A DNA stretch of 41,869 nt from Acidimicrobiaceae bacterium (lineage in GTDB: Bacteria > Actinomycetota > Acidimicrobiia > Acidimicrobiales > Aldehydirespiratoraceae), in assembly GCA_028819005.1 (NCBI GenBank), contig JAPPMP010000039.1:21173-63041 (forward strand). The letters are read 5' to 3'. The notes under the pieces are model-generated. The model was not told the DNA's origin. It did no database searches and worked only from the letters and a program-made list of their open reading frames with translations. Shown here one piece after another: positions 33,662-41,869 of the stretch. The translations under genes were made by a program, and so were the position numbers. Position 1 is the first letter of the stretch. Each line of letters starts with the position of its first letter.

Positions 33662-33981
33662 TGCAACGCGCCAAGAAATTCAGCACGCTACGAGACGAGG
33701 CGCGTCAGGACCCTGAACGCGCTCGTCGGATCGACGAAACCAAGCAACGGGTCGCTGACGAGATTGTGAGCTGCCGTCTCGCTGAGCTTCGCAAAGCGCT
33801 CGGTGTCACCCAGGCAGAGCTGGCGGAGATGGTCGGGAAGTCGCAGTCGGCCATCTCGCAGATCGAACACGGCGAGATCGGCCTGTCGCTCGACATGCTG
33901 CGCTCCATCGTGCATCAACTCGGCGGCGAGGTCGAGGTCGCTGCGGTGTTCGACGACCGGCGAGTCCTGATCCATGCCTGA
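33661..33981 (+). CDS. higA: HigA-type Xre antitoxin
   Basis: A 106-residue antitoxin and autorepressor. Residues about 41-95 are a helix-turn-helix: AELRKALGVTQAELAEMVGK, SQSAISQIEHGEIGLSLDML. The N-terminal 40 residues (MQRAKKFSTLRDEARQDPER) are typical of HigA partners of Gp49-like toxins. ATG 33661 overlaps the (restored) toxin stop by one base, so toxin precedes antitoxin, the HigBA order. Its frame is intact even though the toxin is broken, so it could still repress the operator. Confidence 0.88.
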   Translation: MQRAKKFSTLRDEARQDPERARRIDETKQRVADEIVSCRLAELRKALGVTQAELAEMVGKSQSAISQIEHGEIGLSLDMLRSIVHQLGGEVEVAAVFDDRRVLIHA

Positions 33982-34102
33982 TTTCCATAGATTCTCGCCG
34001 TGCCCTGCATTGAGCAGGTCAGGCGGGTTACCGCAGCCCCGCTTCGACGCATATTTCGCCGGAGAATTTCAGAACCATGATTCTAATCGGGGCTCAGATG
34101 CG

Positions 34103-34213
34103 GCCCAATGGATGTGCTTGTTGCCGCTTCGTGACAGGTGTCCCGGTTCGGCCGACCGATGACCCGCTATGCAGTGCCCAATGGATGTGCTTGTTGCCGC
34201 TTCGCGACAGGTG
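34103..34213. repeat. 38-nt direct repeat pair, 35-nt spacing
   Basis: GCCCAATGGATGTGCTTG and onward is repeated at 34103-34140 and 34176-34213 with one mismatch in 38 nt, separated by 35 unique nt. Repeat and spacer lengths are CRISPR-like, but the mismatch, the two-copy number and the absence of cas genes argue for a degraded element or an intergenic repeat. The gap 33982-34234 between the antitoxin and the convergent PanB-like gene holds nothing else. Confidence 0.7.
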
Positions 34214-34234
34214 CTCGACCTCGCGGAGCAGCTA

Positions 34235-35071
34235 TCAGGTCTCGTTGTCTAGGGCCTCTAGGAACTTCTCGTGCTCGCCGTCGTGCATGGAGATGGTCTG
34301 GGCCGGGTAGGGGAAGTTCCCGGCGAGCGACTCTTGGTGGAACTCCTTGAGAGCTGCGACGCGCTCGGCATACATCTGCCGGTGGAGGCGACCCAGGTTC
34401 CCGAAGGCGTGGGCGTGCCTGGGCGGCGACGCTTCCTCGCTGTCCTCGCCGCAGACGTCGGCCACGAAGGACATGATGACATCGCCGGCTCTGCCAGAGC
34501 CGAGCGAGAAGGTGACGATCGAGGTCCTGTCGTTGACCGCTTCGAGGACCTCCTCGGCAATGCACTCTGCCTCGACGGCGAACACACCGACATCCTCCAT
34601 CCGCTTGAGGGTCCGGTAGACCTCTATCGCTTCGTCTGCGGTGCGGCCGAAGGCGCGGAGTCCACCGGCCCAGTGGGCGAACGTCGGGATCAGCCCGATG
34701 TGGCTCTGGACAGGGACGCCCTCGTTGGCAAGGGCCTCCATCACATCGTAGGAGCGCAGTGTGTAGTACATGTCGCCGCCGCGGCCCATCAGATCGATTG
34801 CATGGTCAAGAATCTCGTCGGTTGTGCCGAACTGCCTCCAGGTGCTGCCGATCCCCATGAAGTGATGCGGCGCGATCTGGCGGGCCTCGTCGAGCTGCTC
34901 GTCCCAGACGACCAGAAGGTCGATCCCGGCATCGACGCACGCCCGGATCTCGATCGGGTTCGCGGGGTTGCTCATGGACAGCTTTGTGCCGGTTCCCTTG
35001 AGGGCCTTGAGGTCGGCGACGGTGTAGTTGCGTTTCGCGGGTCTGCGCCCGAAATCATAAATCCGTTTCAT
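34235..35071 (-). CDS. PanB-like (ketopantoate hydroxymethyltransferase family) enzyme
   Basis: A 278-residue TIM-barrel protein of the PanB / phosphoenolpyruvate mutase superfamily. The strongest match is the second half: VQSHIGLIPTFAHWAGGLRAFGRTADEAIEV and AVEAECIAEEV, aligned with HLGLTPQ...GRT and the catalytic Glu of LECVP in PanB. The first metal-binding Asp region (GDSLG) and the DMPFGSY and KLEGG motifs of true PanB are not recognisable; instead it has VVWDEQLDEAR and GDMYYTLRSYDVM. So it may use another substrate. ATG 35071 overlaps the upstream membrane protein's stop by ATGA, indicating translational coupling. Confidence 0.75.
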   Translation of the reverse strand: MKRIYDFGRRPAKRNYTVADLKALKGTGTKLSMSNPANPIEIRACVDAGIDLLVVWDEQLDEARQIAPHHFMGIGSTWRQFGTTDEILDHAIDLMGRGGDMYYTLRSYDVMEALANEGVPVQSHIGLIPTFAHWAGGLRAFGRTADEAIEVYRTLKRMEDVGVFAVEAECIAEEVLEAVNDRTSIVTFSLGSGRAGDVIMSFVADVCGEDSEEASPPRHAHAFGNLGRLHRQMYAERVAALKEFHQESLAGNFPYPAQTISMHDGEHEKFLEALDNET

Positions 35072-36054
35072 TGAGTGGCCTTTCTCAGAGCGGCGCGTCG
35101 GGCCGCCATGTGGGCGTCGCCGTCGGCGGTTCCGTCATGGAAAGTGTCCAACATTTCATCGAGCGGTGATTCCAGGCCGCCGTAGTTGCACTCGAGGAAG
35201 CGGTGGTGGAGCTGGTGGTGGAAGTCCCCGACACGGAACTTCAGACCGCCCGGCAGAATCACCGCGTCGTAGCCGGTATGCGACAAGGGCGCGCCCAAGC
35301 TGTGGTGCAAGACCATGAAATAGAAGTGGATCGGATGCGATGGCAGCAGGAACAGCAAGAAGACGTCGCCGAAGAGGACTAGGTGCTCGACGGGGTGCAT
35401 GGCCAGCCCCGACCACGGTCCGACGTTGACGTTCTTGTGATGCCAGGAATGGACCTTGCGATACGCCCCGCCAATGTGCAACAACCGGTGTCCCGCGCCG
35501 AAGTACAGCACCGACCACCACGGGATGATCAGGATGAGCGCGATGAACCAGACTGGATTGGAGTCGAGCGACGCAAGCGAGAGCCACCCCCTGCCGTAGC
35601 CGTGGAGGATCAAGACCTCGGCCGCCGTCCAGACGAGCACGGCAGGCCCGAGGCTCAGCGCCATGTTGTCGAGAACCTGATCTCGGAACAGGAAGATCCG
35701 TTTGTTCTTGGCGAGAGGTCGGGCGTCGTAGCGGAGCTCGTCGCCCTGTCGGCGGGCTCGGTACAGCCAGAGGTGGACGCCTCCGGCGACGATCAGCATC
35801 ACGCTGAGATTCCGGGCCCAGACCGCCGCGATCCACCCGAACGACAGCGTTGCGGTGGTCTCGATCGAAGGGGAGAGCCACCTCCAGAACACCAGAGCGA
35901 AGGCCAACATCGTCACCCGCGGTGTGAGGGGTCCCCAGCTGCGGGCCAGGTGGCGCAGCGTGGCGCCGGGGTCCAGTGGCCAGTGAAGAAAGGGCGCCGA
36001 ACGTATCGGCAGGGGAGGGGTGTAGTTCCAGCGACTGCCCCGGTTGAGACTCAT
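35068..36054 (-). CDS. sterol desaturase/fatty acid hydroxylase family membrane protein
   Basis: A 328-residue integral membrane di-iron oxygenase-like protein. The conserved His clusters are present: GHRLLH, KVHSWHHKN, HHSLG and FHHQLHHRFLECNYGG, the last the family's C-terminal signature. Five or so hydrophobic stretches (for example VTMLAFALVFWRWL, VWFIALILIIPWWSVLYFG, LVLFGDVFLLFLLP) support an inner-membrane location. Members introduce a hydroxyl or double bond into sterol or acyl chains; the substrate is unknown here. It is the first gene of a two-gene unit with the PanB-like gene and is divergent from the ATP-grasp operon. Confidence 0.88.
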   Translation of the reverse strand: MSLNRGSRWNYTPPLPIRSAPFLHWPLDPGATLRHLARSWGPLTPRVTMLAFALVFWRWLSPSIETTATLSFGWIAAVWARNLSVMLIVAGGVHLWLYRARRQGDELRYDARPLAKNKRIFLFRDQVLDNMALSLGPAVLVWTAAEVLILHGYGRGWLSLASLDSNPVWFIALILIIPWWSVLYFGAGHRLLHIGGAYRKVHSWHHKNVNVGPWSGLAMHPVEHLVLFGDVFLLFLLPSHPIHFYFMVLHHSLGAPLSHTGYDAVILPGGLKFRVGDFHHQLHHRFLECNYGGLESPLDEMLDTFHDGTADGDAHMAARRAALRKATQ

Positions 36055-36241
36055 GCCGATTCAACATCCCTTCTACGCAACCAGAGCCAGTCTAGAGTCG
36101 CCGAGCTGTTCCACGTGCCGGCACCGCCCGCGAACCAACGAGTCCCGGCAGTCTGACGCCTCGGCCGGCGCTGGACCCGCAGCGAGTTCGTCAGCCCGTC
36201 AGAACTGGTGGGTTCTTGTCCGTCGGGGCAGAACGGTTAGC

Positions 36242-37725
<1,484 letters not shown>

Positions 37726-37729
<4 letters not shown>

Positions 37730-38703
37730 TCCTGGTCCGCCACGCCGAGGCGCTGCTTTGGGCGGGCCGCTATCTGGAGAGGGCCGAGAACACGTCCAGA
37801 TGCCTGAACTACGCGGCCAACTCCATCACTCACCTGCGTGCCGAAGAGGCCCGCGTCGAGAGCGAGTTGCTGGTGAGGACTCTGGGTCTGACCGAGGAGC
37901 TGCAGGCGGCCGGCCCCCTCGAGAGCCGACCGCAGTTGATCGCTTTCTTGCTGTCGGACAGCGACAATCCCGGCTCGGTGGTGTCATCGGTCAGCGCGGT
38001 GCGCGAGAACCTGCGCTCGGTCCGGGACCGTATTCCCATCGAACTTTGGGAGGAGGCCAACGGACTGTATCTGAGGTTCCCGTTCCTCGGTCACGCCAAC
38101 AACGCGCCCAAAGAGCTGCACGAGGTTCTGTTGATGGTGCGGCGGGCCTGCCTCGCCGTGTCCGGCGTGCTGAACGAAGGCATGCGGCGCGACGAGGGGC
38201 ACGCCCTGATGGTGGTGGGCCGAATGCTGGAGAGGTCGATTTTCACTGTCAACCTGCTCGAGGCCTCCTGCAGCGATCCACGCGGGGCTTTGGAAGCCAG
38301 CCGCATGCTGCGTCTCACCAGCTCCACACAGGCATATCACCGCCAGTACGGCAATGCCCCTGACTTCGAAATCGTAGTGCGGTACCTGTTGCACGCTGCG
38401 GATCTTCCGCGGTCGGTGCGCTCGTGCCTGAGCCACGCCGAGGAGTCTCTCAACAGTCTGGCATCGGGCGCCTCGGCATTGGATCGTCCGCGCCGGCGGA
38501 CCGCGCTGGTGCGCTCCCGTCTCGAGTTCGGAGACATCGCGGATGGCTTGTCGTCCGCTCCGGTTCAGACGCTGTCAGAATTGGCGCTGGAGTTGGCGGC
38601 GCTGGCAGACGACGTACAAGCCGGCTTCGTGCCGCCGCTCGCCCTCTCTGAGATTCACTCGCAGTATCTGCGCCCCGGCACGGCGGATGGAGCCGCGTCG
38701 TGA
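37726..38703 (+). CDS. alpha-E domain protein (DUF403)
   Basis: A 325-residue all-helical protein that always accompanies the circularly permuted ATP-grasp enzyme. The N-terminus MILVRHAEALLWAGRYLERAENTSRCL carries the conserved W-x-G-R-Y-x-E-R motif; later HALMVVGRMLERSIFTVNLL repeats the ER pattern. The protein has no signal peptide and no metal site I can see. Start ATG 37726 overlaps the previous stop (TGA 37727-37729). The helical fold probably serves as partner or scaffold for the ligase. It precedes the transglutaminase by 37 bp. Confidence 0.88.
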
Positions 38704-38740
38704 GGCCGGTGGCCGAACCTGCTTCAGGCGGTTGGCCGCG

Positions 38741-39733
38741 GTGAGGCTCTCGATCTCCTACCGGATGCATTTTCGCTACTCCGAGGCGGTTTCTGAGTCC
38801 CAGAACGAGGTGCGGGTGCGACCCCGCAGCGATGAGCGCCAGCAGGTGCTGTCCTACCGGCTCAGCTCACTTCCAGAACTGTCGGTGCTCTCGGTGATCG
38901 ACTATTGGGGGACCTGTGTGGAGCACCTCGGCATTCGTACGCCCCACACCGAACTGGAGCTGTTGGCCGAAGCTGCCGTGGAGACCGAGCCGAGTCCCGC
39001 GATGGAGGTCGCTCCCGCCCCTCAGTCCTTGGCCGACGAGGACTTCCGGTCGGAACACTACGAATATCTGGCACCGTCTATGCACGTGTGCTGGGAACCC
39101 GGTGACGCGGTAGCGGGGCTTGCCGAGGTGGCCGTCGCCGATGCTGTATCGGTGCCCGAGATGGTTACAGGGGTGGTTGCTGAGGTTCGTTCTGCACTGC
39201 GTTACCAGCAGGGCTCTACCGATATCGGCGTCACCTTGCCGGAACTGCTCGCGGGCGGCGCGGGCGTGTGCCAGGATTTCGCCCATTTGGCCGCAGGCAT
39301 GCTGCGCAGCACGGGCGTTCCGACGCGCTACGTCTCGGGCTATCTGTTCGCGCTCGATGAGGCTGCCCCCGATGCGGGGGACGCCGACTCCCTGGACGGC
39401 GCCCCCGAGGATGCGGTCAGCGTGCAGACCCATGCCTGGATCGAGGCGGCGATTCCCGGCTGGGGTTGGTGGGCGCTCGACCCGACGAACGGGGGCGAGG
39501 TCGGCGAGCGCCACGTGGTGATCGGCTGCGGTCGCGACTATGGCGACGTGCCGCCGGTGCGGGGAGTGTTCGCGGGCTCGGGGACGTCTGAGGTCGTCTC
39601 CGAGGTGGTGATCGGCAGGCAAGCCGACGACGGCCCCGAGAATCCCGCCAGCGCCTCCGCGAGGCCGCGCCCCGTGCGAGTCGTGCCGCAAAACGCCAAT
39701 CGGCGCGATCAACAGTCCGCCCAACAACAGTGA
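38741..39733 (+). CDS. transglutaminase-like cysteine peptidase
   Basis: A 330-residue papain-fold transglutaminase-like protein: N-terminal beta domain (RLSISYRMHFRYSEAVSESQ, NEVRVRP), then the catalytic triad Cys 177 in GAGVCQDFAHLAAG, His 231 in QTHAWIEAAIPGWGWW and Asp 247 in LDPTNG. The C-terminal 60 residues are low complexity and probably disordered. No signal peptide is seen. The start GTG 38741 has little spacing to the alpha-E stop. In this operon type it is expected to cleave or transfer the peptides made by the ATP-grasp enzyme. Confidence 0.88.
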   Translation: MRLSISYRMHFRYSEAVSESQNEVRVRPRSDERQQVLSYRLSSLPELSVLSVIDYWGTCVEHLGIRTPHTELELLAEAAVETEPSPAMEVAPAPQSLADEDFRSEHYEYLAPSMHVCWEPGDAVAGLAEVAVADAVSVPEMVTGVVAEVRSALRYQQGSTDIGVTLPELLAGGAGVCQDFAHLAAGMLRSTGVPTRYVSGYLFALDEAAPDAGDADSLDGAPEDAVSVQTHAWIEAAIPGWGWWALDPTNGGEVGERHVVIGCGRDYGDVPPVRGVFAGSGTSEVVSEVVIGRQADDGPENPASASARPRPVRVVPQNANRRDQQSAQQQ

Positions 39734-39754
39734 CGCCCGGCTGCGACACCTGAT

Positions 39755-39791
39755 GCAACTGATTGTAGTTGCGTTTTAGTTGCGCTACGGT
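39755..39791 (+). promoter_or_regulatory. promoter and operator of the RES/Xre module
   Basis: A 6-bp inverted repeat GCAACT (39755-39760)/AGTTGC (39767-39772) and a further AGTTGC at 39778-39783 lie just upstream of the antitoxin. TTGTAG (39763-39768) and TACGGT (39786-39791) are spaced 17 bp as -35 and -10; the ATG is 6 bp after the -10, so the transcript would be leaderless. Repressor binding over the -35 to -10 region fits autoregulation. Confidence 0.45.
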
Positions 39792-39797
39792 AGTCGT

Positions 39798-40559
39798 ATG
39801 GTTTCTGCCGAAGAACTGTTCGAAGCAGACCTCGCCACAGCCTCGCGCGTGGTTTCCGAGACGATCCCAGACATTGTTGCCGCGCTCGACCAACTCGTTC
39901 CGCGGATCACCAGCGGAACGGACCGCGCGATACTGCGCCGCTATGTTGTCTTTGTCGACGCTGCTGCGCAAGCGTTGACGGCTTTGCCTGTGCGTCGTTC
40001 TGAGCATTCCCCGTCGTCTACGGTCGTGTATCGACTGCTTCGACGGGACAACGTCGAGTTGCCTTGGGTCGCTCCGTCGCCGGATGGACTCGGTATCGTG
40101 ACGGCGCTCGTTGATCGGCTGCGGGGTGTGGTCGCGGGCGTGCCCCAGCAGTGCGTACAAGCTCGACGCGATATTGACGACGATCAGTTCAACTGGTTCA
40201 TGAAGGCCATCGCCGAAATTGAGTATGAACAAGAAGTTGCGTCGCCGCTGCGGAGAGCTATGACGACGCTGGATCTTTCGAGCGCCGAGGTTGCCGGCCT
40301 CATGGGTGTGACGCGTCAAGCGGTCGACAAGTGGCTGCTCTCGGGTCCGCCCTCTGAACGGATGGGCAAGATCGGGGTGATCGCGGAGATCTCCGATGTT
40401 CTGCGCTATCGCCTGCGCGCCGGAATGCCCGCTGTCGTGGCGCGCCGAGAGGCTGACGCCTACGGCGGCCGCTCAATGCTTGATCTGATCGCCGGAGACG
40501 AACACGAGTGGTTGCTTCAATCAGTCGATGAGAGTTTCGACTTCGCGCGTGTGGCGTAG
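39798..40559 (+). CDS. Xre-type antitoxin of a RES toxin (DUF2384-like end)
   Basis: A 253-residue antitoxin, longer than usual. The DNA-binding part (about 152-200) includes LDLSSAEVAGLMGVTRQAVDKWLLSGPP, a helix-turn-helix, and the C-terminus YGGRSMLDLIAGDEHEWLLQSVDESFDFARVA resembles the toxin-binding MbcA/ParS/Xre tail. The N-terminal 150 residues form an extra helical region that I do not recognise. ATG 39798 follows the -10 box closely. The toxin gene begins 2 bp after its stop. Confidence 0.8.
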   Translation: MVSAEELFEADLATASRVVSETIPDIVAALDQLVPRITSGTDRAILRRYVVFVDAAAQALTALPVRRSEHSPSSTVVYRLLRRDNVELPWVAPSPDGLGIVTALVDRLRGVVAGVPQQCVQARRDIDDDQFNWFMKAIAEIEYEQEVASPLRRAMTTLDLSSAEVAGLMGVTRQAVDKWLLSGPPSERMGKIGVIAEISDVLRYRLRAGMPAVVARREADAYGGRSMLDLIAGDEHEWLLQSVDESFDFARVA

Positions 40560-40561
40560 GC

Positions 40562-41071
40562 ATGATCACGACTCCGATCGGCGGCGTGTACCTTCGCGTC
40601 GCTGATCCAGACTGGGTTGATCCTCTCGATCCGCAGTTCGCGTCGGGCTTGTCGGGGCAGCGGTGGAACCCGCCAAGTGTTCCGTGTCTGTACCTGAACG
40701 CGGATTTGGACACAGCGCGTGCAAATGTGCGGCGACTCTTCGACGGTCTTCCATACGGGCCGCACGACCTTGACCCGGCAACGGCACCTTTGTTGCTCGG
40801 CGTTGAGGTCCCAGATGGAACAGCGGCTGACGCTTACGCGGATGACGGTCTTGTGGCTATGGGTTTGCCGATCACGTATCCCCACGACGACAACGGCGAC
40901 CTGATCCCGCACGATGTCTGCCAACCTGTCGGTCAAGCGACCTTCGATGCGGGACTCGACGGTGTCGACTGCCGTTCCGCCGCCCTTGGAGGCAACCGTG
41001 AACTCGCCTGGTTCCCCCGCTCAGAAAAACCTCACGAAACCTCCAGACAAGCTTTCCAAGACTGGTGGTGA
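40562..41071 (+). CDS. RES-domain toxin
   Basis: A 169-residue RES-family protein; characterised RES toxins (MbcT and relatives) degrade NAD+. The signature GQRWNPPSVPCLYLNADLDTARANVRRLF gives the conserved Arg 34 and Tyr 44. The position that is Glu in the usual ALAE motif is Asn 55 here, so catalysis could differ or this is a subfamily variant. A late Ser motif (CRSAALGGNRELAWFP) is at the C-terminus. Its order after the antitoxin gene is the norm for RES/Xre. Confidence 0.82.
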   Translation: MITTPIGGVYLRVADPDWVDPLDPQFASGLSGQRWNPPSVPCLYLNADLDTARANVRRLFDGLPYGPHDLDPATAPLLLGVEVPDGTAADAYADDGLVAMGLPITYPHDDNGDLIPHDVCQPVGQATFDAGLDGVDCRSAALGGNRELAWFPRSEKPHETSRQAFQDWW

Positions 41072-41090
41072 GTGCTGTTGCGAATCCATG

Positions 41091-41117
41091 TAGACGAGAG
41101 TTGTGTGATCTGATAAC
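41091..41117 (+). promoter_or_regulatory. putative promoter of the Xre/nucleotidyltransferase pair
   Basis: TAGACG (41091-41096) and GATAAC (41112-41117) are a plausible -35/-10 with short spacing, and the ATG follows the -10 by 8 bp, as expected for leaderless transcripts. Weak evidence only. Confidence 0.25.
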
Positions 41118-41125
41118 TTCACGGT

Positions 41126-41482
41126 ATGGCAATTGCTGCGGAATTGATTCGCGAAGCTCGTTTGATGGCTGGTTTGACCATGACGGAGCTAGCCGAGCGC
41201 GCGGGAACTTCGAAGCCGACACTCTCGAGGTATGAGAACGGGTTGGTCGACCCAGGGGCCGAGACTCTGAATCGGCTTCTTCGGGCTTGTGGGCACGAGC
41301 TTCGGAGTCAACCAGTCGGGCTCCCGTCGTCGCTCGCTGAGATAGCAGACAGGTTCAAAGGACGGAGCGAGCCAACTGCCGAAGACGTGACCCGAGCGAG
41401 CGGTGGCAGAGAGCTGCGAACCGCCTCTGATCTTCAGGCATTCGCTGCCGAACTGCGCGAACAGGGGTTTCTCGCTACGTGA
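41126..41482 (+). CDS. Xre-family antitoxin of an AbiEii/MenT-type pair
   Basis: A 118-residue repressor with an N-terminal helix-turn-helix: LIREARLMAGLTMTELAERAGTSKPTLSRYENG (about 7-39). The C-terminal half (FKGRSEPTAEDVTRASGGRELRTASD) is acidic and probably binds the toxin. ATG 41126; the stop overlaps the GTG of the next gene by 4 bp (GTGA), so antitoxin precedes and is coupled to the toxin. This mirrors other helix-turn-helix/nucleotidyltransferase pairs. Confidence 0.85.
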   Translation: MAIAAELIREARLMAGLTMTELAERAGTSKPTLSRYENGLVDPGAETLNRLLRACGHELRSQPVGLPSSLAEIADRFKGRSEPTAEDVTRASGGRELRTASDLQAFAAELREQGFLAT

Positions 41483-41841
41483 ACAATCCGGCTGGCGACT
41501 ACGGAGACCTTGACGAGACGAGGATCTTTCTGGCGCTCGAGGATCACCAGGTAGAATACGTTCTCGTTGGCGGGAGCGCCGCAATTTTGTGGGGTGCAGA
41601 ACGAGCAACACGAGACGTGGACTGTGTTGCTCGCCAGACCACAGAGAACTATCGACGGCTATGCGGCGCCCTGAAGCAGATGGGCAACCCCCGTTTGCGA
41701 ATACAGGGAGTCGATGACGAATTGGCAGCCGAGTTGTCGAGCGAGCTGCTTCATGAGGACTTCTTCGCTCGAACGGAGGCGTCGACTTGGAGGACCGATA
41801 GCGGCAGCATTGATGTCCTAAGAGCGCGCGCAAATAGGTGA
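41479..41841 (+). CDS. AbiEii-like nucleotidyltransferase toxin, short at the C-terminus
   Basis: A 120-residue product with the nucleotidyltransferase core HQVEYVLVGGSAAILWGAE, RATRDVDCVARQTTENYRRL (GG-S and D-x-D metal site). These enzymes, of the AbiEii/MenT group, transfer nucleotides to tRNA. Family members usually run 160 or more residues; here the text WRTDSGSIDVLRARANR ends at TGA 41839-41841, where relatives continue with further helices. No alternative frame continues convincingly, and the window ends 28 bp later. Probably a truncated or decayed toxin. Confidence 0.75.
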   Translation: MNNPAGDYGDLDETRIFLALEDHQVEYVLVGGSAAILWGAERATRDVDCVARQTTENYRRLCGALKQMGNPRLRIQGVDDELAAELSSELLHEDFFARTEASTWRTDSGSIDVLRARANR

Positions 41842-41869
41842 CCATCCACCTGTCGTTGTGTTGGCCCGG

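Noticed and set aside
33022..34235. tRNA-Leu as an integration site with att repeats
   Set aside because: No duplicated tRNA 3' end and no integrase found in the window.

Overview
The window is GC-rich bacterial chromosome, almost certainly from an actinobacterium. The run ispE - tRNA-Gln - prs - rplY - pth - mfd - surA-like lipoprotein - mazG - eno - ftsB - (insertion) - DUF501 - ppx matches the conserved actinobacterial housekeeping block (the Rv1010-Rv1026 neighbourhood of Mycobacterium tuberculosis, from memory). It also carries the actinobacterial mini-protein bS22, a DUF222/HNH endonuclease and frequent GTG starts. A methylase-MazG fusion and a form II-type CoxL would fit a member of Acidimicrobiia, but that class assignment is inference.

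Layout. 1-11.5 kb: a 63-bp tandem array, then core genes for isoprenoid precursors (ispE), PRPP (prs), translation (bS22, L25, Pth, tRNA-Gln), transcription-coupled repair (mfd), a lipoprotein foldase, nucleotide-pool sanitation (mazG), glycolysis (eno) and division (ftsB-like). 11.5-21.4 kb: a molybdenum hydroxylase (CO dehydrogenase-like) block placed between ftsB and DUF501. It holds one large subunit (coxL), the MoxR ATPase coxD, the VWA protein coxE, two XdhC/CoxI-type genes, a MocA-like cytidylyltransferase and coxG. No coxM or coxS is present. The block is interrupted at 17.6-20.1 kb by an IS630 transposase remnant, a two-repeat CRISPR-like element, a DUF222/HNH gene and a DUF6941-like gene. 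21.4-23.1 kb: the core block resumes (DUF501 with a hexapeptide repeat tail, Ppx/GppA).

23.1-30.3 kb: accessory metabolism, with a small membrane protein, a secreted Cys-rich protein whose 5' end looks duplicated and frameshifted, a GNAT acetyltransferase, an enoyl-CoA hydratase/acyl-CoA ligase pair, an MFS exporter and a lipoprotein sugar dehydrogenase. 30.3-33.1 kb: an ORC-like AAA ATPase preceded by a perfect 18-bp AT-rich tandem duplication, a Cas4/RecB-like PD-(D/E)XK nuclease with a putative Fe-S cluster, a small hypothetical gene and tRNA-Leu.

33.2-41.9 kb: a HigBA-type toxin-antitoxin pair with a frameshifted toxin; a 38-nt repeat pair; a translationally coupled PanB-like enzyme and membrane fatty-acid-hydroxylase-like protein; the three-gene circularly permuted ATP-grasp / alpha-E / transglutaminase operon; a RES/Xre toxin-antitoxin pair; and an Xre plus nucleotidyltransferase (AbiEii-like) pair whose second gene is short at its 3' end.

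A recurrent theme is short tandem duplication, much of it in multiples of three bases (63, 21, 18 and 15 bp) inside and between genes. No single locus is clearly a new system. The best candidates for a second look are the PanB-like/hydroxylase pair, the orphan CoxL cluster with its scarred gaps, the 36/36 CRISPR-like element, and the ATPase behind the 18-bp AT repeat.
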